This document shows positions 8,735 to 17,855 of a DNA stretch of 64,000 bases, piece after piece. How positions within the stretch are numbered: the stretch's first letter is position 1; every line of letters begins with the position of its first letter. The notes below the pieces were generated by a model. It worked only from the letters and a program-made list of their open reading frames with translations, made no database searches and was not told the DNA's origin. A program made the position numbers and the translations under genes. Origin of the DNA: Pseudomonas sp. S30. GTDB taxonomy: Bacteria; Pseudomonadota; Gammaproteobacteria; Pseudomonadales; Pseudomonadaceae. The DNA is taken from positions 230,619 through 294,618 of the forward strand of contig NZ_JACVTO010000005.1 in assembly GCF_016518545.1 (NCBI RefSeq), written 5' to 3'.

Positions 8735-9490
8735 TCAGACGCCGCCGAAACTGCCCGCCAGCGTGCCCATGATCAGCGCCCAGCCATCGACCAGTACGAA
8801 CAGCATGATCTTGAACGGCAACGAAATGATCAGCGGTGAAAGCATCATCATGCCCATGGCCATCAACACACTGGCCACCACCATGTCGATGATCAGGAAC
8901 GGGATGAAGATCATGAAGCCGATCTGGAAGGCGGTCTTGAGCTCGGACGTGACGAACGCCGGCACCAGGATGGTCAGCGGCGCCTGGTCGGGGCTAGCGA
9001 TGTCCGTGCGCTTGGACAGGCGCATGAACAGGTCCAGGTCGCTCTGCCGGGTCTGCGCCAGCATGAAGTCCTTCAGCGGGCCCTGGGCCTTGTCGATGGC
9101 CTGCTGCGCGGTCATCTGCTCGCTCAGGTAAGGCTGCAGGGCATCGCGGTTCACCCGGTCGAACACCGGCGCCATGATGAACAGGGTCAGGAACAGCGCC
9201 ATGCCGGTGAGCAACTGGTTGGATGGGGTCTGTTGCAGGCCCAGCGCCTGGCGCAGGATGGAAAAGACGATGATGATCCGGGTGAAGCTGGTCATCAGGA
9301 TGACGAACGCCGGGATGAAGCTCAGCGCGGTCATGATCAGCAGGATCTGCAGGCTGACCGAATATTCCTGCTGGCCGTTCGGGCCGTTGCTCAGGGTGAT
9401 GGCCGGGATCGACAGCGGGTCGGCGGCCAGTGCCAGGGGCGCGGCCAGCAGCAACGCCAGCGCCAGGGTCAAGCGCAGCGCGCCGTTCAT
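8735..9490 (-). CDS. fliP: FliP, export-gate membrane protein
   Basis: Main pore-forming export-gate protein. The 251-residue sequence starts with a cleavable-type signal peptide ([22 protein letters not shown]), followed by conserved family blocks such as [39 protein letters not shown] and [13 protein letters not shown] at the C-terminus. Its start overlaps the end of fliO by 4 bp, which suggests translational coupling. Confidence 0.97.
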   Translation of the reverse strand: MNGALRLTLALALLLAAPLALAADPLSIPAITLSNGPNGQQEYSVSLQILLIMTALSFIPAFVILMTSFTRIIIVFSILRQALGLQQTPSNQLLTGMALFLTLFIMAPVFDRVNRDALQPYLSEQMTAQQAIDKAQGPLKDFMLAQTRQSDLDLFMRLSKRTDIASPDQAPLTILVPAFVTSELKTAFQIGFMIFIPFLIIDMVVASVLMAMGMMMLSPLIISLPFKIMLFVLVDGWALIMGTLAGSFGGV

Positions 9491-9930
9491 CGGTGGGTGT
9501 CCTTGTTGTCCTTGCCCATCAGTTCGAGCAGACGCTGGGCGAACTCAGGCGCCGCCGGCCGTGCGGTGTCCGGCACCGGTACGGGTTCGGCCAACACGTG
9601 CAGCGCCTCGATACTGCCCGGGCTGTGGCCGATCAGGATCTGCTGCTTGCCCACCTGCACCAGCAGCAAACGGTCCCGAGGGCCCAGCGCGCGGGTGCCG
9701 ACGATCTCGATGACCTGGCCGCCGCGCGGCTGCACCAGTTGCAGGCGACGCAGCAGCCAGGCCAGCAGGAAGATAACCCCCACCACCAGCAACAGGCCGA
9801 ACAGCATCTGCAACAGCTGACCGCCCATGCCGGCAGGGGCCGCTGCGGCCGCCGGCGCAGCCGCGACCTGCGCCGCGTGCAGCATCCCGCTGCCCAGCAT
9901 GGCAGCGACCACACCCAGACCTCGGATCAT
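9487..9930 (-). CDS. fliO: FliO, export-apparatus assembly protein
   Basis: Bitopic membrane protein that stabilises FliP during assembly of the export gate. It has a signal-like N-terminus, an Ala/Pro-rich linker, a transmembrane helix ([22 protein letters not shown]) and a cytoplasmic part with the conserved motif [20 protein letters not shown]. The open frame extends to a GTG at 9939, but the ATG at 9930 (MIRGLGVV, 147 residues) has an AGGA directly upstream and is preferred. The gene immediately follows fliN and overlaps fliP by 4 bp. Confidence 0.93.
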   Translation of the reverse strand: MIRGLGVVAAMLGSGMLHAAQVAAAPAAAAAPAGMGGQLLQMLFGLLLVVGVIFLLAWLLRRLQLVQPRGGQVIEIVGTRALGPRDRLLLVQVGKQQILIGHSPGSIEALHVLAEPVPVPDTARPAAPEFAQRLLELMGKDNKDTHR

Positions 9931-9939
9931 GGTCCTCAC

Positions 9940-10407
9940 TCAGCGCAGCTTCTTGATGCGTTCGCTGGGGCTGATCACGTCGGTCAGGCGGATGCCGAAC
10001 TTTTCGTTGACCACCACCACCTCGCCGTGGGCGATCAGCGTGCCGTTGACCAGCACGTCCAGCGGCTCGCCGGCCAGGCGGTCGAGTTCGATCACCGAGC
10101 CCTGGTTGAGCTGAAGCAGGTTGCGAATGCTGATTTCCGTGGCGCCCACTTCCATGGAGATGCTCACCGGGATATCCAGGATCACGTCCAGGTTCGGACC
10201 CTCCAGGCTGACGTTCTCGTTGGGCCGCGGCGAGCTGGCGAACTCTTCCATCGGCAGGCGGCCCGGCCCTGACGCACGTCCGGAGTCGGCGGCCAGCAGC
10301 GCGTCGATGTCGGCCTGGCCCGCATCGCCGGTTTCTTCCAGGGCAGCTGCCCACTCGTCGGCCAGGGCCTGTTCCTCCGGGGAGGTGATCTCGTTTTCGT
10401 TAGCCAT
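9940..10407 (-). CDS. fliN: FliN, flagellar motor switch C-ring protein
   Basis: C-ring component that binds CheY-P and docks the FliH-FliI export complex. The 155-residue protein has an acidic variable N-terminal region of about 70 residues and a C-terminal SpoA (SPOA/FliMN) domain recognisable from LDVILDIPVSISMEVG, LLQLNQGSVIELDR and GEVVVVNEKFGIRLTDV. A clear AGGA precedes the ATG. It follows fliM by 45 bp. Confidence 0.97.
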   Translation of the reverse strand: MANENEITSPEEQALADEWAAALEETGDAGQADIDALLAADSGRASGPGRLPMEEFASSPRPNENVSLEGPNLDVILDIPVSISMEVGATEISIRNLLQLNQGSVIELDRLAGEPLDVLVNGTLIAHGEVVVVNEKFGIRLTDVISPSERIKKLR

Positions 10408-10452
10408 AAAGTCCTCGACAGGCTTGCAATGCGGTGAACGGTCGGGGCGCGG

Positions 10453-11421
10453 TCAGCGCCGGCCGATCGGATCGATGATCTGCAGCGACAGGGTGCCCTT
10501 GTGCGACCCCAGCCGCGCCTTGAACGACGGCACCCCGTTGGCGCGCAGTACCAGGTGTTCGGGCAGCTCCACCGGGATCACGTCGCCGGGCTGCATGTGC
10601 AGAATGTCGCGCAGCTTGAGCTGACGCCGCGCGACGGTGGCCGTGAGCGGCACGCTGACGTCCAGCACGTCTTCGCGCAGCGCCCGGACCCAGCGTTCGT
10701 CCTGATCGTCCAGATCGGACTGGAAGCCGGCGTCGAGCATCTCGCGCACCGGCTCGATCATCGAATAGGGCATGGTCACGTGCAGGTCGCCACCGCCGCC
10801 GTCCAGCTCGATGTGGAAGGTCGACACCACCACCGCTTCGCTGGGCCCGACGATGTTGGCCATGGCCGGGTTGACCTCCGAGTTCATGTACTCGAAGTTC
10901 ACCGGCATGATCGCCTGCCAGGCTTCCTTGAGGTCGACGAAGCACTGGTCCAGCACCATGCGCACCACGCGCAGTTCGGTGGGGGTGAATTCGCGCCCCT
11001 CGATCTTGGCGTGGCGGCCATCGCCGCCGAAGAAGTTGTCCACCAGCTTGAACACCAGCTTGGCGTCGAGGATGAACAGCGCGGTGCCGCGCAGCGGCTT
11101 GATCTTGACCAGGTTGAGGCTGGTCGGCACGTACAGCGAGTGCACGTATTCGCCGAATTTCATCACCTGCACGCCGCCCACCGCCACGTCCGCCGAGCGG
11201 CGCAGCAGGTTGAACATGCTGATGCGGGTGTAACGGGCGAAGCGCTCGTTGATCATCTCCAGGGTCGGCATGCGGCCACGCACGATCCGATCCTGGCTGG
11301 TCAGGTCGTAGCTCTTGACGCCGCCCGGCTCGCCGGCGCTTTCGGTCTGTACCAGACCATCGTCGACGCCATGCAGCAGGGCATCGATCTCATCCTGGGA
11401 CAGCAGGTCCTGCACGGCCAT
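10453..11421 (-). CDS. fliM: FliM, flagellar motor switch protein
   Basis: C-ring switch protein that receives CheY-P. The 322-residue form begins at ATG 11421 with MAVQDLLSQDEIDALLHGV; the LSQDEIDALL segment is the conserved CheY-P-binding N-terminal peptide, so the longer upstream frame to 11544 is rejected. A central CheC-like domain and a C-terminal SpoA domain (LRDILHMQPGDVIPVELPE) follow. The gene starts 10 bp after fliL. Confidence 0.97.
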   Translation of the reverse strand: MAVQDLLSQDEIDALLHGVDDGLVQTESAGEPGGVKSYDLTSQDRIVRGRMPTLEMINERFARYTRISMFNLLRRSADVAVGGVQVMKFGEYVHSLYVPTSLNLVKIKPLRGTALFILDAKLVFKLVDNFFGGDGRHAKIEGREFTPTELRVVRMVLDQCFVDLKEAWQAIMPVNFEYMNSEVNPAMANIVGPSEAVVVSTFHIELDGGGGDLHVTMPYSMIEPVREMLDAGFQSDLDDQDERWVRALREDVLDVSVPLTATVARRQLKLRDILHMQPGDVIPVELPEHLVLRANGVPSFKARLGSHKGTLSLQIIDPIGRR

Positions 11422-11431
11422 CGGTCGGCTC

Positions 11432-11929
11432 CTACTGCAATACGAAATTGGTGAACAGCAGCTGGTCGATGACCGGCTTGCCGACTTCTTTCTGCGCCAC
11501 TTCCTGAACCACCGCGGTGGCCTTCTGGCGCAGCATCTCTTCACCCACGGCGCTGCTGGCCAGGGTGTCGAAGCCTTGCCCGGAGAACATCATCACCAGG
11601 TTGTTGCGAATCACCGGCATGTGCACCTTGAGCGCGTCCAGGTCGGCCTGGTTGCGCCCTTGCATGGTGATGCTCACCTGCATGTAGCGCTGCCGGCCGT
11701 TCTGGTTGAAGTTGACCACGAAGGCCGGCGCCAGGGGCTCGTAGATCGCGGCCGGCTTGGCATTGGCCTGCGCCGGATCGGCCGGGGCGGCCGGCTCGCT
11801 CTTGTGCATGACGAACCACGTGGCGCCCACCGACAGGCCCACGGCCAGCAGCAGGGCCAGCACCACCATCAGGATCAGCTTGAGTTTGCCTTTAGGGGCG
11901 GGTTCTTTGACTGCGTCGCTCTTCGCCAT
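11432..11929 (-). CDS. fliL: FliL, flagellar basal-body/stator-associated protein
   Basis: Inner-membrane protein that rings the stator units and supports torque generation. The 165-residue protein has a short cytoplasmic N-terminus, one transmembrane helix (LILMVVLALLLAVGLSVGATW) and a periplasmic stomatin-like domain ending in the conserved VIDQLLFTNFVLQ. It is the first gene of fliLMNOPQR-flhB and has a candidate sigma-54 promoter 50 bp upstream. Confidence 0.95.
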   Translation of the reverse strand: MAKSDAVKEPAPKGKLKLILMVVLALLLAVGLSVGATWFVMHKSEPAAPADPAQANAKPAAIYEPLAPAFVVNFNQNGRQRYMQVSITMQGRNQADLDALKVHMPVIRNNLVMMFSGQGFDTLASSAVGEEMLRQKATAVVQEVAQKEVGKPVIDQLLFTNFVLQ

Positions 11930-11979
11930 GCCAATAATCCGTCGTCCATCGCGTTTTCAAGAAGGGATGACGTGGCTTG

Positions 11980-11995
11980 AGCAAGTGTTATGCCA
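11980..11995 (-). promoter_or_regulatory. Candidate sigma-54 promoter of fliL operon
   Basis: The minus strand reads TGGCATAACACTTGCT, with GG-N10-GC spacing and near-consensus -24 and -12 elements. The predicted start point is about 40 nt upstream of the fliL ATG at 11929. Confidence 0.8.
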
Positions 11996-12055
11996 GATTA
12001 CGAGGAATGGCGGCAGACAATGGCGGCAGGCGCCACGACCGCCGCCCGCTCTGGG

Positions 12056-13453
12056 TCAGGCGTAGTAGTCGACCGCGCTGTCGCCGATCACCACTTGCTG
12101 CTCGGCCGGGCGCGCCACCGACGCGAGTTCGGCGTCGTCGCCCTCCTCCTGCGCGCGCCGCGCCGCCACGCCGGAGAAATTGGCACTGCCCTGCTGCGCC
12201 TGTTGCTGTTGCTGGCGCGACTGGTCGGCGACGTTGACATCCGGCTGGGCCAGCCCTTGCTGGGTGAACAGCTCGCGCAGACGGTGCAACTGGCTGTCGA
12301 GGGCGTCGCGCACCCCGGCGTGGCCGCTGACGAAGGTGATCTGCGCCGCCTGGTCCGCCGCGACATTGACGCGTATGTCCAGCCGACCCAGCTCGGCAGG
12401 CTCGAGCTGGATGTTGGCCGACTTGAGGTTCTGGCTGGACAGGTACATCACCCGGTTCACCAGCCCTTCGCTCCAGGCGTTCTGGTTCATGACCAGAGGC
12501 TGCTGCAGCGGGTTGCTTGGCGACGCAGCGGGCGCCGCCTTGGCCGTCACAGCCTGGGTCAACTGGCTGAGACGGTTGGCGAAATCGTCGACACGGGTGT
12601 CACCCTCGGCTTTCTTGAGATCCTTCAGGCCACCGCTCAACAGCTCCGAGAAACCTTTCTCGCCATGCTGGGACTGACCGCGCGGCGATTCGCCCTCGGC
12701 CTCGACCAGCAGGCTCGCCAAGGTATTGACGCTGCCTTGCACGGTACCTTCCTGAGGCTGAGCCTTGTCCCCCTGCGCCGATGCATGGGTCGAGGTCGTG
12801 CCTTTGGCCTGGGCGCTCTGTTCCAGCGCCAGCCGCAATGTCGGCATGTCGGCCAGCGGGTCGGCTTCGGGATCGAACTCGGTGGTCGCCACCTTGGCCT
12901 CGGCCTCGGGCGCCTCAGGGACTACCGGCTGGGGCGTGGCGGCAGGCTGAACCGAAGCCTGCAGCACAGGCGCCACCGCTTCGGCCTGCGCCTGGATGAG
13001 CTGCGCGCCGGCCTGGGCATCGCTGACCTGGCCCGCCACCAGCCGGGCGTCTACCGAACCACCGTCGGCCGGGTGATCATCCTGGGTATCACGGGCCGTC
13101 TGCGCGTCTTCTGCGCCCGGAGCCTTGTCGTGCTCCGCAACCTGCGTGTCGGACGCTGCGGCGGGCTTGTCACGCGCCGCAGGCAAGGGTTTGCCGTGGG
13201 TGGCAAGCGTAGGCGAACGCTCGCTGCCGCTCTTGCCGCTGGGGGTGAAATCGGGTTTGTCCCTGGACGTGGGCTGGGGTGAGGGGTCGCGACTGGCCGA
13301 TAGCTTGGCCTGCTGCTGCCGCGCCATCAACTGATCGAAGCCGTCACCCTTGCGCTGCGGGGCTTGCGCGGCCTTTTCCGGGATGCCGGCCGAGGTGCGT
13401 GAAGGCGCCTTGGCAGTACCGGCTTGCAGCAAGGGGTTGGGTGCGACAGGCAT
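12056..13453 (-). CDS. fliK: FliK, hook-length control protein
   Basis: Secreted molecular ruler that measures hook length and triggers the FlhB specificity switch. The 465-residue protein has a long low-complexity N-terminal and middle region rich in Ala, Gln, Pro and Asp, and a conserved C-terminal FliK domain. That domain contains NIQLEPAELGRLDIRVNV and ends in a Gln-rich stretch (QSRQQQQQAQQG). It is flanked by its own sigma-54 candidate and by that of fliL, so it looks monocistronic. Low-complexity N-termini diverge fast, which fits the weak conservation there. Confidence 0.93.
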   Translation of the reverse strand: MPVAPNPLLQAGTAKAPSRTSAGIPEKAAQAPQRKGDGFDQLMARQQQAKLSASRDPSPQPTSRDKPDFTPSGKSGSERSPTLATHGKPLPAARDKPAAASDTQVAEHDKAPGAEDAQTARDTQDDHPADGGSVDARLVAGQVSDAQAGAQLIQAQAEAVAPVLQASVQPAATPQPVVPEAPEAEAKVATTEFDPEADPLADMPTLRLALEQSAQAKGTTSTHASAQGDKAQPQEGTVQGSVNTLASLLVEAEGESPRGQSQHGEKGFSELLSGGLKDLKKAEGDTRVDDFANRLSQLTQAVTAKAAPAASPSNPLQQPLVMNQNAWSEGLVNRVMYLSSQNLKSANIQLEPAELGRLDIRVNVAADQAAQITFVSGHAGVRDALDSQLHRLRELFTQQGLAQPDVNVADQSRQQQQQAQQGSANFSGVAARRAQEEGDDAELASVARPAEQQVVIGDSAVDYYA

Positions 13454-13500
13454 TGAAACTCTCCACGCCAGTTAACCGAATGAGTGACGTGTTCGAGTCA

Positions 13501-13516
13501 AGCAAGACTCGCGCCA
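13501..13516 (-). promoter_or_regulatory. Candidate sigma-54 promoter of fliK
   Basis: The minus strand reads TGGCGCGAGTCTTGCT, a good -24/-12 element with GG-N10-GC spacing. It lies about 48 bp before the fliK ATG at 13453 and inside the hptB-fliK gap. Confidence 0.75.
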
Positions 13517-13536
13517 ATTTCTCCCAGACAGTTTCG

Positions 13537-13884
13537 CTAGCCTGCCGAAATACGCTCACGCTCGCTGCGATAGAAGCGCTGGACCTCGAGGAACTCCAGG
13601 TCGATGCGGTTGATCAGGTCCTCGATGCCGTACAGTGGCGGGCGCCGCACACGCTCCTCCAACTCCTGACAAAGCTCGGCGAGCCCCACCGCGCCCATGT
13701 TGCTGCTGCTGCCCTTGAAGCTGTGCGCAGCCATGCCCAGGGCCTGGGCGTCCTTGGCCATGTGTAACTGGCTCAGACGACGCTCCGAGTCCTCCAGAAA
13801 GGTCTCCAGCAACTGCAGGTAGCCGTCCTCCATGACCTCACGCAGGTCGCTCAGCACCTTGTGATCGATGTGTTGATGTGTCAC
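13537..13884 (-). CDS. hptB: HptB, histidine phosphotransfer protein
   Basis: Hpt-domain phosphotransfer protein that in Pseudomonas passes phosphate from hybrid sensor kinases to the response regulator HsbR. The 115-residue protein carries the phospho-acceptor His54 in AHSFKGSS. A GTG start at 13884 is preceded by AAGGAG at 7 nt. It lies 50 bp after hsbR, its expected partner. In P. aeruginosa this module balances motility and biofilm (family knowledge); the same role here is inferred. Confidence 0.9.
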   Translation of the reverse strand: MTHQHIDHKVLSDLREVMEDGYLQLLETFLEDSERRLSQLHMAKDAQALGMAAHSFKGSSSNMGAVGLAELCQELEERVRRPPLYGIEDLINRIDLEFLEVQRFYRSERERISAG

Positions 13885-13934
13885 TTGTTCGCTCCTTGAT
13901 CAAGCTTGCCGCGCGCGGATTCGAACCCGGCACT

Positions 13935-15626
13935 TTACCAATCGAATTCCACCCGTGCTCGCCGTCCGTCGTCCAGCCACTGCGCATGGATACCCAGGCG
14001 CCTCACCAGATGCAGGCCGCGCCCGCTCAGGCCCTGATGCGGCAGCGCATGCGCCAGGGCATCGTCGATATCGAAGCCCGTGCCGCTGTCGCTCACCTCA
14101 AGCGTCAGACGTCCGCCGCCGGCAATGGGTTCAACCCTGAGCTCGATGCGCACGAAGCCCTCGCTCAGGCCTGACAGACGCCGGTCACGCTCGCGATAAT
14201 ACTGGGCGAAACCTCGCGCATCGTGCTTCAGACGCGAGTCCAGCCCCAGCACCCCATGCTCCAGCGCGTTGGCGTAGAGTTCGCCGAGCACGCTGTGCAG
14301 CACGCCATGACTGCTGCGCAGGCCGTGGATCTCCTGAAGCAGCTGCAACAGGCACGGCAAGGGGTCGAACCGCTTGAGGCTCTCGGCCTGCAGGACCATC
14401 GACAGCGACCAGTCCATCGGGCTGGTGCCCGTGGTATCGACCAGCGGCAGCTCGATCGGCAGGCACTCACCGGGCCGCCTCATGCTGATGTCGCACAGGC
14501 TGATGTCGTCACGGGGTCGCCCACCGAAGCGCGCCAGCGCCTGCATCACCTCATCGAACAACAGCTGCGGATCGCGGTTGGCGGCGAGCACCTGGCACAG
14601 GCGCTCGACCCCGAACAAGCGCTCCTGGGCGTTGCCGGTCTCGATCACTCCATCGGAGAACAGGAACAAGCGCTCGCCCTGGGCCATCGGCAGGACCACG
14701 GTCGCGTCGTCGAAACGCTCCGGCTCCAGAATGCCCAGCGGCAGGTGCAGCGACGGCAGGCTCGCCATTACCTCGCCGTCCACCGACAACTGATAGGCAT
14801 CAGGCATGCCGCCGTTCCACACCTCGAGGGTGCCACGCTCGTAATGCAGGGCCACCAGCAAAGCGCTGCAGAACATGTCGACCGGCAGGATGCGCTTGAG
14901 CTTGGTGTTCATCTCGCGCAGCGTCTGCGCCAGGCCATAGCCCTTGGCGGTCATGCCATGGAAGACCTCCGCCAGCGGCATGGTGCCCACGGCCGCCGGC
15001 AACCCATGGCCAGTGAAATCGCCGAGCATCACGTGCAGGTCACCGCCAGGGGTGAGCGCCGCCATCAGCAGATCGCCGTTGAACAGCGCATAGGGCGACT
15101 GCAGGTAGCGAATGTTGTCGCTGTGCAGGCATCCGGAATGGGCGACCTTGTCGAACACGGCCTTGGCCACGCGCTGCTCGTTGAGCAGGTGGTGATGGTG
15201 CCGGGCGAGCTCGTCACGCTGCTGCAGCACGGTGGCCTGCAAGCGCCGCTGGCGATCCAGAGCGCCGATCTTGGCCGCCAGGATCACCGCGCTGTAGGGC
15301 TTGGCCATGAAGTCGTCGCCACCTGCCTGGAGGCAGCGCACCAGCGCCTGCTCTTCGTTGAGCGAGGTGAGAAAGATGATCGGCACGAAGCTCTCGCCGG
15401 CCAGGGCCTTGATCTGACGCGCCGCCTCGAAACCGTCCATCACCGGCATCAGGGCGTCGAGCAGGACCAGATCGGGCGCACATTGGCTGAACAGGGCCAC
15501 GGCCTGCGCGCCGTCTTGCGCGGTGACCACCTCATGCCCCTGGCGGCGCACGATTTGAGCGAGCAGCAGGCGATCGGCCGCACCGTCCTCGGCGACCAGC
15601 ACCCGCAACCCGGATTGCACGGGCAT
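13935..15626 (-). CDS. hsbR: HsbR, response regulator with PP2C phosphatase and kinase-like domain
   Basis: Partner-switch regulator. The 563-residue protein has an N-terminal receiver (phospho-acceptor Asp57 in LVLLDALMPVMDG). A central SpoIIE/PP2C phosphatase follows (GDLLMAALTPGGDLHVMLGDFTGHG in two overlapping motifs; LFLFSDGVIE). The C-terminal HATPase anti-sigma-kinase-like domain shows LGELYANALEHGVLG and VSDSGTGFD. It would phosphorylate or dephosphorylate HsbA, encoded 8 bp upstream, according to input from HptB. The order hsbA-hsbR-hptB between fliJ and fliK is the P. putida/fluorescens arrangement. Confidence 0.92.
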   Translation of the reverse strand: MPVQSGLRVLVAEDGAADRLLLAQIVRRQGHEVVTAQDGAQAVALFSQCAPDLVLLDALMPVMDGFEAARQIKALAGESFVPIIFLTSLNEEQALVRCLQAGGDDFMAKPYSAVILAAKIGALDRQRRLQATVLQQRDELARHHHHLLNEQRVAKAVFDKVAHSGCLHSDNIRYLQSPYALFNGDLLMAALTPGGDLHVMLGDFTGHGLPAAVGTMPLAEVFHGMTAKGYGLAQTLREMNTKLKRILPVDMFCSALLVALHYERGTLEVWNGGMPDAYQLSVDGEVMASLPSLHLPLGILEPERFDDATVVLPMAQGERLFLFSDGVIETGNAQERLFGVERLCQVLAANRDPQLLFDEVMQALARFGGRPRDDISLCDISMRRPGECLPIELPLVDTTGTSPMDWSLSMVLQAESLKRFDPLPCLLQLLQEIHGLRSSHGVLHSVLGELYANALEHGVLGLDSRLKHDARGFAQYYRERDRRLSGLSEGFVRIELRVEPIAGGGRLTLEVSDSGTGFDIDDALAHALPHQGLSGRGLHLVRRLGIHAQWLDDGRRARVEFDW

Positions 15627-15634
15627 GGGCGACC

Positions 15635-15934
15635 TCAGCTGATGTCGAACAGGGTGTCGAAATTGGAGATGGCGAAGATCTTGCGCACGTCGTCGGTGAC
15701 GTTGACCACGCTGATGCGCGCCGACTCTTCACCAACATGATCGCGCAGCATCAGCAACATGCCCAGCGCGGAGCTGTCGAGGTAGTGGGCGTCCTTGAGA
15801 TCGACCACCACCTGCCTGGGCGCGTGGCGCTCGTAGGCGTCGCGAAACGCTGCATGCTGACCGAAGTCGAAGCGTCCCTTGACCGTTATCGTCAATCGTT
15901 CCTCGTCCTCTGAATAAACGGACTCGACGGCCAT
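15635..15934 (-). CDS. hsbA: HsbA, STAS-domain anti-sigma-factor antagonist
   Basis: Small STAS protein (99 residues) whose phosphorylation state is set by HsbR. In P. aeruginosa it binds FlgM when phosphorylated and a diguanylate cyclase (HsbD) when not (family knowledge). The phospho-Ser region is DSSALGML at residues 53-60. Start ATG 15934 (MAVESVYSEDEERL) was chosen because STAS homology begins there; the frame is open to 16195 without recognisable sequence. It lies 103 bp after fliJ and 8 bp before hsbR. The physical link to the flagellar operon supports a role in FlgM/FliA control. Confidence 0.9.
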   Translation of the reverse strand: MAVESVYSEDEERLTITVKGRFDFGQHAAFRDAYERHAPRQVVVDLKDAHYLDSSALGMLLMLRDHVGEESARISVVNVTDDVRKIFAISNFDTLFDIS

Positions 15935-16037
15935 ACGCGATTCCTTCGTTGATGGCGTGTGATGAACAAGGTGTAGCAGGCTAGCGGAGTAGTCGCAAGC
16001 GCAGCGGCAGTCGCGATCCAGGGGCTGTCCGAAAAAC

Positions 16038-16490
16038 CTAGAACGGGCTCTGTCGAGGCAGGCGCTGCGACAGCTCATCGAGCAGCTTCTGCTCGCGTTT
16101 GTCCTCGGCGCGGCGGGCCTCGTCCAGATAGCGCTGCACCAGCTTGCGCAGCCCCTCGACCCGCGCATAGGCCTGCTGCCAGGCATCGCGGGCATTGCGC
16201 AGGTTGTTCTGGTGCCAGGTCAGGCTCTGGCGCTGCTGGGTCATGGCCGTTTCGAGCTGACCCAGAAAGCGCTGGTAGTTCACCAGCCAGTTGCCATCGA
16301 CGCCCTGGCTGCCGCGGTTGATCCACTGGTGCTGGTAGTCTTCGCGGAACCGTTCGAGCTCGGCCAGCTTGGCCTGGGCCTGGGCCACCTGTTGCTGGAA
16401 CTGGCCCAGGCGCTGGACCGCCTTGCGCTCCTCGTCCTCGGCCATCTGCACCACGGGCGCCAGGCGCGCGGCACGACTGGGCAGGGCCAT
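16038..16490 (-). CDS. fliJ: FliJ, export-apparatus stalk protein
   Basis: Coiled-coil protein that sits in the FliI ATPase ring and helps recycle export chaperones. The 150-residue sequence is almost entirely helical and rich in Gln, Ala, Arg and Glu (heptad-like QRLGQFQQQVAQAQAKLAEL), with no membrane segment. It starts 3 bp after fliI, the standard position. Confidence 0.94.
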   Translation of the reverse strand: MALPSRAARLAPVVQMAEDEERKAVQRLGQFQQQVAQAQAKLAELERFREDYQHQWINRGSQGVDGNWLVNYQRFLGQLETAMTQQRQSLTWHQNNLRNARDAWQQAYARVEGLRKLVQRYLDEARRAEDKREQKLLDELSQRLPRQSPF

Positions 16491-16493
16491 GGC

Positions 16494-17855
16494 TTAGCCG
16501 TTGCCCGAAGTGGGGGCGAAAATGGTGCCCAACTGGTCACGACTTTCCGCCATGCCCACGCTTTCGTCGAGTCCCTGGCGCAAAAAGCCCACCAGCTTGG
16601 ACTGCAAGGCGATGGCCAGGTCGGTCTCCGGGTCGCCGCCGGCCACGTAGGCACCGACGCTGATCAGGTCGCGACTCTGCGACAGGCGCGACCACAGCTG
16701 CTTGAACTTCTGGGCCTGGCGCAGGTGATCGGTATCGACCACCTGCGGCATCACTCGGCTGATCGAGGCCTCGATGTCGATGGCAGGGTAATGACCTTCC
16801 TCGGCCAGCCGACGCGACAACACGAAGTGGCCGTCGAGCACCCCCCGCGCCGAGTCGGCGATCGGGTCCTGCTGGTCGTCGCCTTCGGACAATACGGTGT
16901 AGAACGCGGTGATCGATCCGCCCCCCGCCTCGCCGTTGCCGGCGCGCTCCACCAGCTTGGGCAACTTGGCGAACACCGAAGGTGGATAGCCACGGGTGGC
17001 CGGCGGCTCACCGATGGCCAGAGCGATCTCGCGCTGAGCCTGGGCGAAACGGGTCAGCGAGTCCATCAGCAACAGCACGTTCTTGCCCTTGTCGCGAAAA
17101 TACTCGGCGATGCGCGTGCAATACATGGCCGCGCGCAGGCGCATCAGGGGCGCATCGTCGGCGGGCGAAGCCACCACTACCGATCGCTTGAGGCCTTCCT
17201 CGCCAAGGATGTGCTCGATGAATTCCTTGACCTCGCGACCCCGTTCGCCGATCAGCCCGACCACGATGATGTCGGCCTTGGTGAAGCGGGTCATCATGCC
17301 CAGCAGCACCGATTTGCCCACACCGGTACCGGCGAACAGGCCGAGCCGCTGGCCGCGCCCTACCGTCAACAGGCCGTTGATGCTACGGATGCCGACATCC
17401 AGTGGCTGGCTGATCGGGTCACGGTTGAGCGGGTTGATCACCGGCCCATCCAGCGGCACCCAGTCCTCGGCCTTCATGCCACCCTTGCCGTCCAGCGCGC
17501 GGCCGGCACCGTCGAGCACTCGCCCGAGCATGCCCATGCCCATGGGCAGCCTGCCGCTGTCGTCCAGCGGTACCACCCGTGCGCCCGGCGCGATGCCGGC
17601 GATGCTGCCTACCGGCATGAGGAACACCTTGCTGCCGGCGAACCCCATCACCTCGGCCTCCACCTCGACCGGGTGGTAGCTGTCGTCGTTGATCACCTTG
17701 CAGCGACTGCCCACCGCACCCCGCAGGCCCTCGGCTTCCAGGGTGAGGCCGACCATGCGCAGCAGGCGGCCCTCGACCACCGGCTGCTCGGCCAGCTTCA
17801 CGGCCTCGGCATAGCCGCTCAGGCGCCGGGCGAAGCTGGTGCGTTCAAGGCGCAT
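16494..17855 (-). CDS. fliI: FliI, flagellar export ATPase
   Basis: Cytoplasmic F1-beta-like ATPase that energises the type III export of flagellar subunits. The 453-residue form from ATG 17855 ([12 protein letters not shown]) has a Walker [12 protein letters not shown] with Lys181 and a Walker B region [18 protein letters not shown]. The family tail [18 protein letters not shown] follows. The open frame continues upstream to 18203, but that part overlaps fliH out of frame. The preferred start overlaps the fliH stop by 11 bp. Confidence 0.97.
   Translation of the reverse strand: MRLERTSFARRLSGYAEAVKLAEQPVVEGRLLRMVGLTLEAEGLRGAVGSRCKVINDDSYHPVEVEAEVMGFAGSKVFLMPVGSIAGIAPGARVVPLDDSGRLPMGMGMLGRVLDGAGRALDGKGGMKAEDWVPLDGPVINPLNRDPISQPLDVGIRSINGLLTVGRGQRLGLFAGTGVGKSVLLGMMTRFTKADIIVVGLIGERGREVKEFIEHILGEEGLKRSVVVASPADDAPLMRLRAAMYCTRIAEYFRDKGKNVLLLMDSLTRFAQAQREIALAIGEPPATRGYPPSVFAKLPKLVERAGNGEAGGGSITAFYTVLSEGDDQQDPIADSARGVLDGHFVLSRRLAEEGHYPAIDIEASISRVMPQVVDTDHLRQAQKFKQLWSRLSQSRDLISVGAYVAGGDPETDLAIALQSKLVGFLRQGLDESVGMAESRDQLGTIFAPTSGNG

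Noticed and set aside
13885..13934. Sequence GGGTTCGAATCC (minus strand) in the hsbR-hptB gap, resembling a tRNA T-arm
   Set aside because: No acceptor, D or anticodon arms can be built around it, and the stem pairing is only two base pairs; it is most likely chance.
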